Source of the DNA: an uncultured Oscillospiraceae bacterium
GTDB lineage: Bacteria; Bacillota; Clostridia; Oscillospirales; Acutalibacteraceae
Assembly (NCBI GenBank): GCA_900546785.1
Contig: URED01000007.1
Coordinates: forward strand, 1 to 61,885
Direction of reading: 5' to 3'
DNA: 61,885 nt
The notes below the pieces were generated by a model. It was not told the origin of the DNA, made no database searches, and was given only the letters and a program-made list of their open reading frames with translations. Position 1 is the stretch's first letter. Every line of letters starts with the position of its first letter. Below are positions 48,791-57,732 of the stretch, piece after piece. A program made the position numbers and the translations under genes.

Positions 48791-48815
48791 AAAGACTCCT
48801 GCGTTAAGTCGGTAT

Positions 48816-49526
48816 TTATTTGGACTGGCCGTAATAGGCGTTCTTTCCGTGCTTGCGCAGATAATGCTTATCCAGCAGATACTGCTCTATGCCGATGTTT
48901 GATACTTTTGAAAAGGAAGCGGCCTGCTCGGTATTCAATGCCATTTTGCAGACCTCTTCAAGGATCAGCGCGTTTTCAACTGCTTTAAAAGCGTCTTTGC
49001 CCCAAGTAAACGGACCGTGGCGGTGAACGAGAACGGCGGGAATCTCTTTAGGACTGAGCCGCCTTTTTGTAAACTCTTCCACGATCACCCTGCCGGTATT
49101 CAGCTCATAATCCTGCTGTACTTCATCCTTTTTCAATCCCCTTGCACAGGGAACGGGACCGTAGGCAAAATCCGCATGCGTGGTGCCGTAAGCCGGAACA
49201 TCGCGCCCCGCCTGCGCCCAGGAGCAGGCGCAGCTTGAATGGGTATGAACGATGCCGCCGATATCCTGAAAGCTGTTATAAAGCGCAAGATGCGTCGGCG
49301 TATCGGAGGAGGGGTTGAGTTTTCCCTCCACCTTATTGCCGTTCAGATCCATAACGACCATATCATCCGCAGTCATTTTATCATACGGAACACCGGACGG
49401 CTTTATGACAAAAAGACCGCTTTCCCTGTCTATTTCCGAGGCATTGCCCCATGTTAGCACCACAAGGCCGTATTCAACGAGCTTCAGATTTGCCTCGTAG
49501 ACCTTTTTCTTTAATTCTTCAAGCAT
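48816..49526 (-). CDS. araD: L-ribulose-5-phosphate 4-epimerase
   Basis: AraD converts L-ribulose-5-phosphate to D-xylulose-5-phosphate, the last step of arabinose entry into the pentose phosphate pathway. The 236-residue class II aldolase-fold protein has LTWGNASEIDRESGLFVIKPSG near 25 and the metal ligands in GGIVHTHSSCA (~92) and PAVLVHRHGPFTWG (~165). The ATG at 49526 matches the usual MLEELK start; the frame opens 12 bp earlier with a GTG. It overlaps nothing but sits 8 bp behind araA. Confidence 0.95.
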   Translation of the reverse strand: MLEELKKKVYEANLKLVEYGLVVLTWGNASEIDRESGLFVIKPSGVPYDKMTADDMVVMDLNGNKVEGKLNPSSDTPTHLALYNSFQDIGGIVHTHSSCACSWAQAGRDVPAYGTTHADFAYGPVPCARGLKKDEVQQDYELNTGRVIVEEFTKRRLSPKEIPAVLVHRHGPFTWGKDAFKAVENALILEEVCKMALNTEQAASFSKVSNIGIEQYLLDKHYLRKHGKNAYYGQSK

Positions 49527-49534
49527 AAAACGAC

Positions 49535-51007
49535 TCACATTCCGAGCTTATACGCAACATCGTTGTAAAAAAGCTCTTTTCTGAATTCATCTATTTTTGT
49601 ATCCTTACCGATATGTACGAATTCTATACCCATGATCTCTGCAAAATCGCGCATATTACCGGCAGTAAGGCTGTAGGAGAGAACGCTGTGGTGCGCGCCG
49701 CCGGCATAGATCCACGCCTCTGCCGAGGTCTGCAGGCACGGAAGCGGTTTCCAGAGCACACCGGCAACCGGGAGCTTCGGCATATCGTTTTTCTGCTCCA
49801 TACATTCCACGTCGTTGCATATCATACGCAATCTATCGCCCATATCAACAAGGGTCACAACGATGCCCTTGCCCGTTTTTGCCTTGAACACAAGGCGTGC
49901 GGGGTCTTCCCTATCTCCGATACCGAGGGGATGCACCTGAATTTTAGGCGTTTCAGCAGCGCAAAGCGGGCTGACCTCAAGCATGTGCGAACCGAGCAGC
50001 ATTTCATTGCCCGGCTCAAAATGATAGGTGTAATCCTCCATGAAAACGGTGCCGCCGTCAAGCCCCTCGGCCATGGAGTTCATAACACGCAGCATGGCGG
50101 CAACTTTCCAATCGCCTTCCGCGCCGAAGCCGTAACCCTGCCGCATAAGATCCTGCGCGGCAAGGCCGGGAAGCTGGCGCAGCTGCTGAAGATCCTCAAA
50201 ATTTGTATGGAAAGCATTGAAGCCGTATCTTTCCATGAACTTTTTGAGCGCGACCTCCTCGCGTGCCTGATAACGAACGGAATCGATATTTTCCGTATCC
50301 ATAACATACAGCTTTTCATACTCCGCCATCTGTGCATTGATCTCTTCCTCGGTAACGGCGTCTACCTCTTTGATGATATCTCCGACCCCGTAATGATCTA
50401 CCTGCCAGCCGAGCTTGATCTGGGCTTCTATTTTATCGCCGTCTGTTACGGCTACGTTTCTCATATTATCGGAAATGCGCAGAACGTGTACCTTTCGGCT
50501 TTCCGCAGCGCCGACTGCCGCTCTGAGCCAAGTTTCCATTTCGGACTGAAACTTCTCATCTTTCCAATAGCCGGCAATGACTTTTCTTTTCAATCGCATT
50601 CTGGCGGCAATATAGCCGTGTTCCCTGTCGCCATGGGCGGACTGATTCAGATTCATAAAATCCATATCTATATCCTGCCAAGGGATATCGCGGTTGAACT
50701 GGGTATTCACATGAAGATACGGCTTTTGGAGCGCATTGAAACCCGCGATCCATGCCTTTGAGGGCGAGAACGTATGCATCCATGTGATAACGCCTGCGCA
50801 GTTATCTGCGTCATTTGCCGCACGGAATACATCCAGTATCTCCTTTGAAGTCTTTACGCAGGGTTTGGCAACGATACGGCAGGGCATTTTTTTGCTCCAT
50901 TCCTCGCACATCTGCGCAGCATGGGAATCGATCGTTTCAAAAATATCCTCTCCATAAAGGAACTGCGTTCCCACTACAAACCAAAATTCATAATCTTTTA
51001 TTGCCAT
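49535..51007 (-). CDS. araA: L-arabinose isomerase
   Basis: AraA isomerizes L-arabinose to L-ribulose using Mn2+. The 490-residue protein has YEFWFVVGTQFLYGED at the start, the metal-site glutamates in GFGAEGDWK (~300) and VFMEDYTYHF (~325), GSHMLEV (~345) and the C-terminal GGAHHSVLS (~442). Length is typical. GGAGAAAG precedes the ATG. It follows the kinase gene by 11 bp. Confidence 0.96.
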   Translation of the reverse strand: MAIKDYEFWFVVGTQFLYGEDIFETIDSHAAQMCEEWSKKMPCRIVAKPCVKTSKEILDVFRAANDADNCAGVITWMHTFSPSKAWIAGFNALQKPYLHVNTQFNRDIPWQDIDMDFMNLNQSAHGDREHGYIAARMRLKRKVIAGYWKDEKFQSEMETWLRAAVGAAESRKVHVLRISDNMRNVAVTDGDKIEAQIKLGWQVDHYGVGDIIKEVDAVTEEEINAQMAEYEKLYVMDTENIDSVRYQAREEVALKKFMERYGFNAFHTNFEDLQQLRQLPGLAAQDLMRQGYGFGAEGDWKVAAMLRVMNSMAEGLDGGTVFMEDYTYHFEPGNEMLLGSHMLEVSPLCAAETPKIQVHPLGIGDREDPARLVFKAKTGKGIVVTLVDMGDRLRMICNDVECMEQKNDMPKLPVAGVLWKPLPCLQTSAEAWIYAGGAHHSVLSYSLTAGNMRDFAEIMGIEFVHIGKDTKIDEFRKELFYNDVAYKLGM

Positions 51008-51018
51008 GATCTTTCTCC

Positions 51019-52602
51019 TTATCCGTTTATAATATCGGCCGCGCAGGACTCTGCGGCAAGACCTTTTTTATACAGTTTCATATATTCGTTAAAACCGTTT
51101 ACGTCTTTTTCTTCCGGCGCTTCAACAGCGCGGCTGCTGTTTGCAAAAACATACTGATCAAGATAATCCTCAAGCGACATGCCTTTGGTATCACTTGCAT
51201 ACTTTGCAAGGATCGCTATCCCCCATGCGCCGCCCTCGCCTGCCGTTTCCGTTACCGCTACCGGTGTGTTCAACGCGGCGGCAAGCAGCTTCTGACCGAC
51301 AACAGGCGTTTTGAACAGACCGCCATGGCCGTTGATGCACTCGATCTGAACACCCTCTTTTTCAAGTATATCCATACCTATCTTAAGCGTTGATAATGCC
51401 GAATAGATCTGCGCCCTGAAAAAGTTTGAAGCATTCAGCTTGGAATCCGGCTTTCGGAACAGCAGCGGCGCGCCGCTGTTTACGTGGGCGACCGGCTCAC
51501 CCGAAAAATAGTTATAATTGACGATACCGCCGCAGTCGGCATCACCCTCAAGCGCTTTGGCGTAAAGCATATCGTAAAGGGCTGGCTTTGAAATATTGCT
51601 GCCGCAGGCATGCGCAAGCTCATAAAACAGATTCACCCAATAATCCAGATCCGTACAGCAGTTATTGCAGTGCACCATGGCAACGGGCTTTCCTGTTGGC
51701 GTTGTGACCATATCGATCTCTTCATAGACACCCTTGAGCGGCTTTTGAAGCACGACCATGGAAAATATGGAGGTGCCGGCGGAAACATTGCCTGTTTTCT
51801 CACGGACACTGTTCGTTGCCGCCATACCTGTACCTGCGTCCCCTTCCGGCGGGCAGAACGGTATGCCGGGTTTCAGATTACCGCTTTCGTCAAGAAGCGC
51901 AGCGCCTTTTTCGGTCAATGTACCCGCCTGCTCCCCGGCCAGCAAAACCTTTGGCAGCAGATCCTTTATGTTCCACGGATACTGCGCAACATCTGGGAGC
52001 GCCGCAAACTTTGCAAGCATATCCGCGTCATAATCCAAACTTTTGCCGTTTATCGGGAACATGCCGGAGGCTTCGCCTATCCCCACGGCATTCACGCCTG
52101 TGAGCATATAGTGCACATAGCCGGCAAGCGTAGTTATGTAAGCGATATCCTTTACATGTGCTTCACCGTTCAGGACAGCCTGATAAAGATGCGCGATGCT
52201 CCATCTTTGCGGTATATTGAAGCCGAACAATTCGGTCAGTTTTGCGGAGGCGGCGGAAGTGGTGGTGTTCCTCCACGTTCTGAACTCCGCAAGCTGGACG
52301 CCGTTTTTATCAAAGGCAAGATACCCGTGCATCATAGCGGAAAAGCCGATTGCGGAAAGCGATTTGATATACTGACCGCTTTTTTCATAAACATCCTTGT
52401 TGAGCGACGAATACGCGCTTCTTATGCCGTTCCAGACATCTTCAAGGCTATAAGTCCAATAGCCGTTTTCCAGCCTGTTTTCCCAGTCATGAGAGCCGGA
52501 GGCTATGGGAGCGCAGCTTTCGTCTATCAGCACGGCTTTAATCCTTGTGGAGCCGAGCTCGATCCCAAGCACCTCTTTGCCGCTGAGTTTCAATCCATTC
52601 AA
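51019..52602 (-). CDS. FGGY-family carbohydrate kinase, probable ribulokinase (AraB-like)
   Basis: The 527-residue protein has the FGGY fold: GIELGSTRIKAVLID near residue 12 (first phosphate loop), GTGMAATNSVREKTGNVSAG near 265 and the C-terminal GHGGLFKTPVVGQKLLA near 430. It belongs to a FGGY group distinct from classical AraB, but its place directly before araA and araD supports phosphorylation of L-ribulose. The TTG at 52602 is chosen because AGGTGA lies about 5 bp upstream; a GTG at 52611 is part of that site. It is first in the arabinose operon. Confidence 0.85.
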   Translation of the reverse strand: MNGLKLSGKEVLGIELGSTRIKAVLIDESCAPIASGSHDWENRLENGYWTYSLEDVWNGIRSAYSSLNKDVYEKSGQYIKSLSAIGFSAMMHGYLAFDKNGVQLAEFRTWRNTTTSAASAKLTELFGFNIPQRWSIAHLYQAVLNGEAHVKDIAYITTLAGYVHYMLTGVNAVGIGEASGMFPINGKSLDYDADMLAKFAALPDVAQYPWNIKDLLPKVLLAGEQAGTLTEKGAALLDESGNLKPGIPFCPPEGDAGTGMAATNSVREKTGNVSAGTSIFSMVVLQKPLKGVYEEIDMVTTPTGKPVAMVHCNNCCTDLDYWVNLFYELAHACGSNISKPALYDMLYAKALEGDADCGGIVNYNYFSGEPVAHVNSGAPLLFRKPDSKLNASNFFRAQIYSALSTLKIGMDILEKEGVQIECINGHGGLFKTPVVGQKLLAAALNTPVAVTETAGEGGAWGIAILAKYASDTKGMSLEDYLDQYVFANSSRAVEAPEEKDVNGFNEYMKLYKKGLAAESCAADIING

Positions 52603-52631
52603 AATATTCACCTGATTTTTCGTTTTTCTTA

Positions 52632-52660
52632 ATTTTACTATATATAATTAGAAAATTCAA
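52632..52660 (-). promoter_or_regulatory. Promoter of the arabinose operon
   Basis: TTGAAT (52660-52655), 17 bp, TAAAAT (52637-52632) on the minus strand. Confidence 0.7.
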
Positions 52661-52685
52661 TAATATTATTTTATTCATAAAGGGT

Positions 52686-52714
52686 TTGACAGAAAACAGC
52701 AAATGGCATACAAT
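52686..52714 (+). promoter_or_regulatory. Promoter of the second GH2 gene
   Basis: TTGACA (52686-52691), 17 bp, TACAAT (52709-52714). It is back-to-back with the arabinose promoter, only 25 bp between the -35 boxes. Confidence 0.8.
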
Positions 52715-52744
52715 CAAATCAGAAAACATTACGGAGGCAAAGGT

Positions 52745-54484
52745 ATGAATGGATTCTCAACACACCCCGACCCGCAATTTGAACGGGAAAACTGGCAAAG
52801 CCTGAACGGCACATGGGATTTTGGATTTGAAAAGGCAGGGCTGCGTAAAGGCTTTTCAAAAGGCGCGGCGCTCGCAGAAAGCATCAGAAACAAACAGCAA
52901 TATCCTTACAAGATCAATGTACCTTTCTGCGCCGAGAGCGAGCTTTCCGGCATTGGATACACGGGATTCATCAGCAGAGTCTGGTACAGAAAAAACATGG
53001 AGATACATAAAGACGGAAAGCTTGTGTTTTTGCATATCGGCGCGGCGGATTATAAGACCACCGTTTTGATAAACGGCAGATCCGCAGGCGAGCACAAGGG
53101 AGGCTATACGTCTTTTAAACTGAACGTAACGCAGCTTCTGAATGACGGCGCAAACGAGATATTTATTCTTTGCGAGGATAATGTTAAAGACCCGCTCGTG
53201 CCCGCCGGCAAGCAGAGCGACCGTAAAAAGAGCTACGCTTGCAGCTACACGCGCACGACCGGCATTTGGGGCAATGTATATCTGGAATATGTGCCTGAAG
53301 AGTACATAGAAAGTTTTAAGATCTATCCCGATACAGAGCAATGCGCGGCAGGTATCGTATTCAAACTCAGCGGACGGGCAGACCTGCGTATAAAAGCGTA
53401 TTATAACGGCAAAGAGGTTGCGGCGGCAAGCGCCGAAAGCGCGGCAGGCAGCGCTTTTCTTACACTGAAGCTGGGTGAAAAACACCTTTGGGAATGCGGC
53501 AAGGGGCGGCTTTACAGGCTGGAGATGCGCTTTGGAGAAGACACCGTTTACAGCTATTTCGGGCTGCGCAATGTAAGGCTTGACGGTTTTAAGTTTTTGC
53601 TTAACGGCAAAAGCGTTTTTCAGCGCCTTGTGCTTGACCAGGGCTATTACAAAAAAGGCATATACACCGCGCAGAATGATGAAGAGCTGAAAAAGGATAT
53701 TGAATTATCCCTATCCCTCGGCTTTAACGGCGCACGTCTGCACCAAAAAGTTTTTGACCCGAGATTTCTGTATTTCTGCGATCTTTACGGATACATGGTT
53801 TGGGGCGAATACGCAAGCTGGGGGCTTGATTATTCCGACCCTGCCGCACTTGGTGAATTCCTGCCGCAATGGCTTGAAAGCGTGGAAAGGGATTTTAACC
53901 ACCCGGCGATCATTGGCTGGTGCCCGTTTAACGAAACGTGGAACTACAGGGGCAGAAAGCAGAATGACGGGCTTATAAAGACCGTATATGAAATAACAAA
54001 GCTATTTGACTGCACGCGACCGTGCATTGATACGAGCGGGAATTTCCATGTTAAAACAGACATTTACGATGTGCATGATTACAGATACGACCCTGCCGCA
54101 TTTAAAAAATCTTATGACAGACTGCTGCACGGCGAGCTTTACGAGCACGTGCTTAAGGATAATCCCGGCAGACAGAAATACGGCGGCGAGCCGGTATTTA
54201 TAAGCGAATACGGCGGCATAAAATGGGAAGCGGACAAAAGCATCAGATCATGGGGGTACGGAGAAGACGTAAAGACGGAGCAGGAATTTTTGCAAAGATA
54301 TGCGGGACTTACAAGTGCCGTAACTTCCAACACCAAGATTCTCGGTTTCTGCTATACGCAGCTGTATGACGTTGAGCAGGAGCAAAACGGGCTTTTCACA
54401 TATGAAAGAAAGCCCAAATTTTCCGATGAAACATATGATAAGATCAAAGCCGTAAACACTGCGCACGCCGCTATAGAGGCATAA
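52745..54484 (+). CDS. Glycoside hydrolase family 2 enzyme
   Basis: The 579-residue protein has the same three-domain GH2 layout as the enzyme at 20550. The acid/base glutamate is in WCPFNETWN (~395) and the nucleophile in VFISEYGG (~480). No signal peptide is present, so it should act on imported oligosaccharides. The ATG at 52745 follows GGAGGCAAAGGT. It stands alone between the arabinose operon and the beta-galactosidase operon and may be an arabino- or galactosidase; the exact bond is unknown. Confidence 0.9.
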   Translation: MNGFSTHPDPQFERENWQSLNGTWDFGFEKAGLRKGFSKGAALAESIRNKQQYPYKINVPFCAESELSGIGYTGFISRVWYRKNMEIHKDGKLVFLHIGAADYKTTVLINGRSAGEHKGGYTSFKLNVTQLLNDGANEIFILCEDNVKDPLVPAGKQSDRKKSYACSYTRTTGIWGNVYLEYVPEEYIESFKIYPDTEQCAAGIVFKLSGRADLRIKAYYNGKEVAAASAESAAGSAFLTLKLGEKHLWECGKGRLYRLEMRFGEDTVYSYFGLRNVRLDGFKFLLNGKSVFQRLVLDQGYYKKGIYTAQNDEELKKDIELSLSLGFNGARLHQKVFDPRFLYFCDLYGYMVWGEYASWGLDYSDPAALGEFLPQWLESVERDFNHPAIIGWCPFNETWNYRGRKQNDGLIKTVYEITKLFDCTRPCIDTSGNFHVKTDIYDVHDYRYDPAAFKKSYDRLLHGELYEHVLKDNPGRQKYGGEPVFISEYGGIKWEADKSIRSWGYGEDVKTEQEFLQRYAGLTSAVTSNTKILGFCYTQLYDVEQEQNGLFTYERKPKFSDETYDKIKAVNTAHAAIEA

Positions 54485-54517
54485 AACCGAACCGGCGGAA
54501 TACCGCCAGAAAAAAGC

Positions 54518-54601
54518 CGTTTACATACTGAACAAACACAAATCTGCGGCAGAAGAACATGCCGACTTTCTACATTTGTGTTTTCGGTTCGTATGTAAAC
54601 G
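54518..54601. terminator. Long imperfect hairpin between convergent GH2 and lacZ genes
   Basis: Three nested stems are separated by small bulges: CGTTTACATAC/GTATGTAAACG (11 bp), GAAC/GTTC, AAACACAAAT/ATTTGTGTTT (10 bp) and CGGCA/TGCCG (5 bp), about 30 pairs over 84 nt. It is flanked by a T-rich tail on the plus side and T6 on the minus side, so it can serve as a bidirectional terminator. Confidence 0.7.
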
Positions 54602-54651
54602 ACTTTTATTTTAATGAATATATACGTTGTAAACTTTACGGCTTTTCGGCA

Positions 54652-57600
54652 TTACCGCTCAGCAGTGTTATCAAACGGCTCTGCCTCAAAAGAAAAGTAA
54701 AGGGGTCTGAAATACCCGAAGTTTATTAAATGCTCTTTAGACGGAATCGGCCCGCAGCTGCCGGAGCCTGTGCCGCGCACATAACCGTCTATTGCCGTAA
54801 AGGTTGTGTTGCAATCAGGCAGATCCTCAATATGCTTTGCTTTTTTCAGCTGACCGAGCGTAAAGTGGTTGGCATTGAAATTGATATACCTATCCAGCGC
54901 GGTAAATTTCATGCCCGATCCGTTACGATCGGAAATCGCAGCATAGCGGACATCGCCTCTATTGCCGGAATCCTGCGGCTTGATATATTTGTGCGCCATA
55001 TCGGAAACGGTCGTTTTATAGATCCCAACAGGGGCATGCTCCCTGAAATCTGAATAATTTTCAAGCGGGCCTCTGCCGTAATACTCCACATTCTCAAATT
55101 CGCCCTTCATTTCAGCATGCACGCCGAAACGGGGCAGCTGATCTGTAAGCGGGCACACCTTTTTGAGCGACGCGCTGACAGTCATTTTTCCGTTTTTATC
55201 AAAGAAATAGCTGACCTGTGCCCTTGCAAGCACAAATACGCCCCTTGTGATAAAATCATAGACCGTGCTTATGTATTTGACGCCGTTATTCACCTTAACG
55301 CCGCACGAGATCAGTTTTGCAGCAGAGCAGTCCAAGCCGATGATCTTCCAGAATATCACCATATACTGGTCATTATCCAGCCTGCCCCTGTATATATGCG
55401 GAACAAAACCGCTCGCCTTGTCCACGGGCGCTTCGTTCAGATATTCCACATCATTTTTGCAGTAGCTTACAAGGCCTTTCTTTTTATCAAACAGCGCTCT
55501 GCCGCCGTCAAAAGCAACACGGATCGTCTTTCCGACAACCGATATATCGGCAGGTTTTGCACTGTTATCCGCCTTTTTGAGCGCTGCGCAGGAAACGATG
55601 ATCTGCTCTGCGGCGATCTCTCTGCCGCTGGCCTTATCCGTATATTTAAAGTTAACGAATACATCTTTATCGCGCTGATCCAAATAGGAAGAATTGATCT
55701 GAATCTTTTTCCTGCTGCCCGGAGCAACAGTGCTTTTCACGCTGCCCTTTTGCCTGCGCGCACCGTTTACCGTTATCTCAAAATCAATATTCATATCTGA
55801 GCTGTCTTTAAAGCATCTTGTATTCCAAAGCTCAAAAACATTTCCTTTGATATGTTTTGCCCTTACAGGCCGGTAGCATACCTTCATCTCCAGCGCGCCG
55901 CTTGACGGTCTGCGGTCCGGATAAAACAAGCCGTCTACACAGAAATTGCCGTCATGTATCGGCTCATTATGATCGCCGCCGTAGGTCCACTTATATTTTG
56001 CATTTTCATCGTAAACGCTGTGGTCCGCCCATTCCCAGATACAGCCGCCCATAAACTGATCTGACGAATAGAAAAGCTGCATATACTCCTCAAGCCCGCC
56101 CGGGCCGTTGCCCATGGCATGCGCATATTCGCACTGGAAAAACGGTTTATCCTTATATTTATTTCCTGCAGTACCGTTAAGGATCTTTCTCATAAGCGCC
56201 TGTGTGGCATACATTCTGGAAACCACGTCATATGCCCAGCGCTTGCTGCGCGTTACGCCCTCATAATGAACAGGGATACCCGGATCGGCTTCTTTCAGAT
56301 AATCGTAGCAGATATCCTGGCACTTATAGCCGCCGGACTCGTTGCCGAGGCTCCACATCGTAATGCTGGGATGGTTCTTATCCCTGCCGTACATTCTTTT
56401 GACCCTGTCAAGGTAATGAGAAGCCCATCTTTCGTCGTTGCTCAATCTGTTGGGGTCATACGTGCTGTAAGGAACCGCATAAAAACCATGCGTTTCAATA
56501 TCTGCTTCGTCAACAACATAAAGGCCGTAAATATCGCACATTGTAAGAAAAGCCGGATCGGGAGGATAATGCGAAGTGCGCACTGCATTGCAGTTATACT
56601 CTTTCATAAGGCGAATATCTTTTTCAAGATCATCAAGCGACATAGCATAGCCTTTTGTCATATGCGTATCATGATGATTAACGCCCAGCATTTTGATCGG
56701 CTTTCCGTTAAACAAAAATACATTGCCGTCTATTCTGATACTCTTAAAACCGATATAGGTACGGATCGCCTCTTTAACGGTTCCGTTGCTTTTAAGCAAA
56801 AGGATCACTTCGTAAACTCTTGGCGTTTCAGCACTCCACTCCTCAACAGAAAGGGCGCGCAGTTCCGCCGTTTTACAATCCTGTTTTAAAACAGTATCAA
56901 ACAGTCCCTCCGCCGTGACCTGAACACAGGAATCCGGTAAAAACGCGCCGTCAACCGAGATTTTCAGATCATATGTACCGTCAGGATTCTTTGAAGTTCT
57001 GAACAGAAAATCATTTATATATTCATCTTCCTGAGAGATCAGATAAACATCGCGGAATATACCGTTTTCACGGAACATATCCTGGCATTCAAGATAAGTA
57101 CCGTTGCTCCACTTATACACAACTGCAACGATCTCGTTTTTGCCGTTGTTCAAAAATGAAGTTACATCAAACTCAGCCGTGTTATGAGAGCCTTCGCTGT
57201 AGCCCACATACTTTCCGTTGATATAAACCGAAAGCGCGCCCGCAACGCCCAAAAAAGTAAGAATACGGCGTTTTTGCGCATCTTCTATATCCACAAATTT
57301 CCTGTAAACACCCGTTGCCACATCAGCCGGAATGTGCGGCGGCCTTTTCGGAAACGGATATCTTGTATTGATATAGGCGATCTGGTCATAGCCGGTTCTC
57401 TGCCAGGTGCAGGGCACATGGATACGGTCAAAAGAGACGCTGTTCGTATCCAGCTCCTCGGAAATATCGCTCAATTTTTCATAATAGGCAAAATCCCACT
57501 CGCCGCTGAGCACCGTCACTCTGTCCGAATGATAGCGCTCGTTTTTATAGTCTGTTGCACTTAACGCTTTTTCGTTTGAAAACGGTATGAAATAACTTCT

Positions 57601-57669
57601 TTCCGCCAGCTTATTTTCCTCAAAAATATTGAAATCCGTATGCAGATCTCTGCGAATCCTATATTTCAT
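54652..57669 (-). CDS. lacZ: LacZ-type beta-galactosidase (GH2)
   Basis: The 1005-residue protein has the five-domain LacZ layout. N-terminal sugar-binding and Ig-like domains (~1-330) lead to a TIM barrel with the acid/base glutamate in WSLGNESGGYKCQD and the nucleophile in CEYAHAMGNGPGGLEEY. The C-terminal small-chain domain includes EYYGRGPLENYSDF. No signal peptide, so it is cytosolic. It hydrolyses terminal beta-galactosides brought in by the GPH transporter two genes upstream. AGAGAGGG precedes the ATG. It is last in the ROK-transporter-phosphoesterase-lacZ operon. Confidence 0.95.
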   Translation of the reverse strand: MKYRIRRDLHTDFNIFEENKLAERSYFIPFSNEKALSATDYKNERYHSDRVTVLSGEWDFAYYEKLSDISEELDTNSVSFDRIHVPCTWQRTGYDQIAYINTRYPFPKRPPHIPADVATGVYRKFVDIEDAQKRRILTFLGVAGALSVYINGKYVGYSEGSHNTAEFDVTSFLNNGKNEIVAVVYKWSNGTYLECQDMFRENGIFRDVYLISQEDEYINDFLFRTSKNPDGTYDLKISVDGAFLPDSCVQVTAEGLFDTVLKQDCKTAELRALSVEEWSAETPRVYEVILLLKSNGTVKEAIRTYIGFKSIRIDGNVFLFNGKPIKMLGVNHHDTHMTKGYAMSLDDLEKDIRLMKEYNCNAVRTSHYPPDPAFLTMCDIYGLYVVDEADIETHGFYAVPYSTYDPNRLSNDERWASHYLDRVKRMYGRDKNHPSITMWSLGNESGGYKCQDICYDYLKEADPGIPVHYEGVTRSKRWAYDVVSRMYATQALMRKILNGTAGNKYKDKPFFQCEYAHAMGNGPGGLEEYMQLFYSSDQFMGGCIWEWADHSVYDENAKYKWTYGGDHNEPIHDGNFCVDGLFYPDRRPSSGALEMKVCYRPVRAKHIKGNVFELWNTRCFKDSSDMNIDFEITVNGARRQKGSVKSTVAPGSRKKIQINSSYLDQRDKDVFVNFKYTDKASGREIAAEQIIVSCAALKKADNSAKPADISVVGKTIRVAFDGGRALFDKKKGLVSYCKNDVEYLNEAPVDKASGFVPHIYRGRLDNDQYMVIFWKIIGLDCSAAKLISCGVKVNNGVKYISTVYDFITRGVFVLARAQVSYFFDKNGKMTVSASLKKVCPLTDQLPRFGVHAEMKGEFENVEYYGRGPLENYSDFREHAPVGIYKTTVSDMAHKYIKPQDSGNRGDVRYAAISDRNGSGMKFTALDRYINFNANHFTLGQLKKAKHIEDLPDCNTTFTAIDGYVRGTGSGSCGPIPSKEHLINFGYFRPLYFSFEAEPFDNTAER

Positions 57670-57732
57670 ATTTACCCTCTCTTTTTATTTAACTTATCAA
57701 CATGACTGATATGCAGATCATGCCCTGCCTAT

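Noticed and set aside
49613..50761. 382-residue plus-strand frame inside araA
   Set aside because: araA is intact with metal-site residues; the antisense product has no family features.
51610..52632. 340-residue plus-strand frame inside the FGGY kinase gene
   Set aside because: Shadow of an intact kinase gene; it also crosses the arabinose promoter.
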